The notes beneath the pieces were generated by a model. That model was not told the origin of the DNA. It saw only the letters and a list, made by a program, of their open reading frames with translations, and made no database searches. Shown here piece by piece: positions 49,275-49,859 of a stretch of DNA of 49,859 nucleotides. Every line of letters starts with the position of its first letter. The first letter of the stretch is position 1. This DNA comes from a virus. Position numbers and translations under genes: made by a program. The stretch is taken from positions 1 to 49,859 of the IMG/VR virus record IMGVR_UViG_3300009684_000046. One strand, 5' to 3'.

Positions 49275-49859
49275 ATGACAAAAAAATTAGACGTTCAGAA
49301 ACTGGATAACCCCTACGTGCAAGTAATTTGGGAAGACACCCAAGAGAACTTCACACAGGAAAAAATCAAAAGTGTTAAACAGTATTTCCAAAAGAAATAT
49401 ATGTCAACCAATGTAAATGTCATCACCAAGGCAAAGATGTCAGAGGAAGATGGTATGCAGACGGTAGATGTATCACTTAACATTATGGATAAAAATTATC
49501 AGGTAGAACTGATAAAGAATTATCTTAAGTCCAAAAAATATGATAATGTCATTGACAGAATCATGGAGTTGGATAGAGCAGTTGAGAACAAGATAATTTC
49601 AGAGTCAGAGGAGGTAGCCACATTTCAAAAGTGGTATATCAAAAGGATTGAGTTTAGTAATTTCTTATCTTATGGTGAGAACCAAGTGATTGATTTTGAC
49701 AAGTGTAATGGTGTAGTGGTGGTTGAGTCAGACCCACCTAATTTCGGTGGTAAGACAGTATTAAGTGTGGACTTATTAATGTTCTTATTTTTTAACACGA
49801 CAACAAAGACACAGAAAGCAGAAGAAATCTTTAATAGATTTACGGATAAAGATAAGGTG
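49275..49859 (+). CDS. Recombination ATPase, SbcC/Rad50/T4 gp46-like, partial
   Basis: The first 195 residues are present; the gene continues beyond the window. Residues 118-150 (KWYIKRIEFSNFLSYGENQV) match the N-terminal strand of SMC/Rad50/SbcC ATPases and are followed by a P-loop at about 153-161, DPPNFGGKT. Residue K160 and T161 fit Walker A, but the first Gly of the consensus is a Pro here. Before this lies an unusual N-terminal extension of about 118 residues that T4 gp46 lacks. It partners the gp47-like nuclease in end resection and recombination-dependent replication. Confidence 0.85.
   Translation, partial: MTKKLDVQKLDNPYVQVIWEDTQENFTQEKIKSVKQYFQKKYMSTNVNVITKAKMSEEDGMQTVDVSLNIMDKNYQVELIKNYLKSKKYDNVIDRIMELDRAVENKIISESEEVATFQKWYIKRIEFSNFLSYGENQVIDFDKCNGVVVVESDPPNFGGKTVLSVDLLMFLFFNTTTKTQKAEEIFNRFTDKDKV

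Noticed and set aside
1-49859. Recoding of a stop codon, as seen in some gut phages
   Set aside because: TAA, TGA and TAG all end genes with plausible boundaries and following starts, and no long gene is split by a single in-frame stop type.

Overview
The window looks like part of a large, AT-rich, T4-related (myovirus-like) phage genome whose host is probably a member of the Bacteroidota, most likely a flavobacterium. Phage evidence: a T4-type replication/recombination set (5'-3' exonuclease/RNase H, DnaB/gp41-type helicase, DnaG/gp61-type primase, gp46/gp47 pair, RuvC-like nuclease), a gp25-gp6 baseplate pair, very long fibre-like genes, two free-standing homing-type endonucleases and tRNA-like genes. 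Host evidence: repeated promoters of the Bacteroidota type (TTG about 20 nt before TAnnTTTG), A-rich start regions without clear Shine-Dalgarno sites, signal peptides of the style ending in NAQ, and fibre domains resembling the SprB repeats of flavobacterial gliding adhesins. TAA, TAG and TGA all serve as stops. All genes but one read rightward.

Layout. (1) 1-5741: a zinc-ribbon fragment, a divergent member of a small paralogous family, then exonuclease, helicase, adenosylcobalamin-dependent ribonucleotide reductase and a DUF5522-like protein. (2) 5753-32793: the virion block, with baseplate genes gp25 and gp6, a 1760-residue protein with an internal membrane-like region, several unassigned baseplate/tail proteins, a 983-residue protein with a tail-protein-I-like motif, and then adhesin/fibre proteins with SprB-like repeats, Thr-Pro stalks and LRR-like repeats. 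A glycosyltransferase sits among the Thr-Pro-rich genes. A tiny minus-strand gene lies between the LRR fibre and the glycosyltransferase. (3) 32822-35239: RuvC-like nuclease, RHH+HNH cassette, primase. (4) 35243-42266: many small, membrane, lipoprotein or unknown genes led by host-type promoters, with three unusual tRNA-like elements, a GIY-YIG endonuclease, an SPFH/prohibitin-like protein and a SET-domain protein. (5) 42335-44812: four tandem paralogs plus a putative zinc metallopeptidase, all five beginning with almost the same peptide, M(K/R)I(L/I)ITE. (6) 44892-49859: PD-(D/E)XK nuclease, a TKWC-motif protein, Mre11/gp47-like nuclease, small genes and the start of a gp46/SbcC-like ATPase.

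Two regulatory classes can be read. Host-type promoters precede small accessory genes, which I take to be early. A TATTTAT(A/T) octamer sits 3-21 nt before the starts of many structural and cassette genes and also before the lone minus-strand gene; it resembles the T4 late promoter box. The ideas most worth following are the glycosyltransferase next to Thr-Pro stalks, the shared ITE-ending leader as a possible capsid-targeting signal for ejected proteins, the octamer promoter, and the tRNA-like genes with a disrupted anticodon region. All assignments come from reading the sequence and from memory of protein families; no database search was run.
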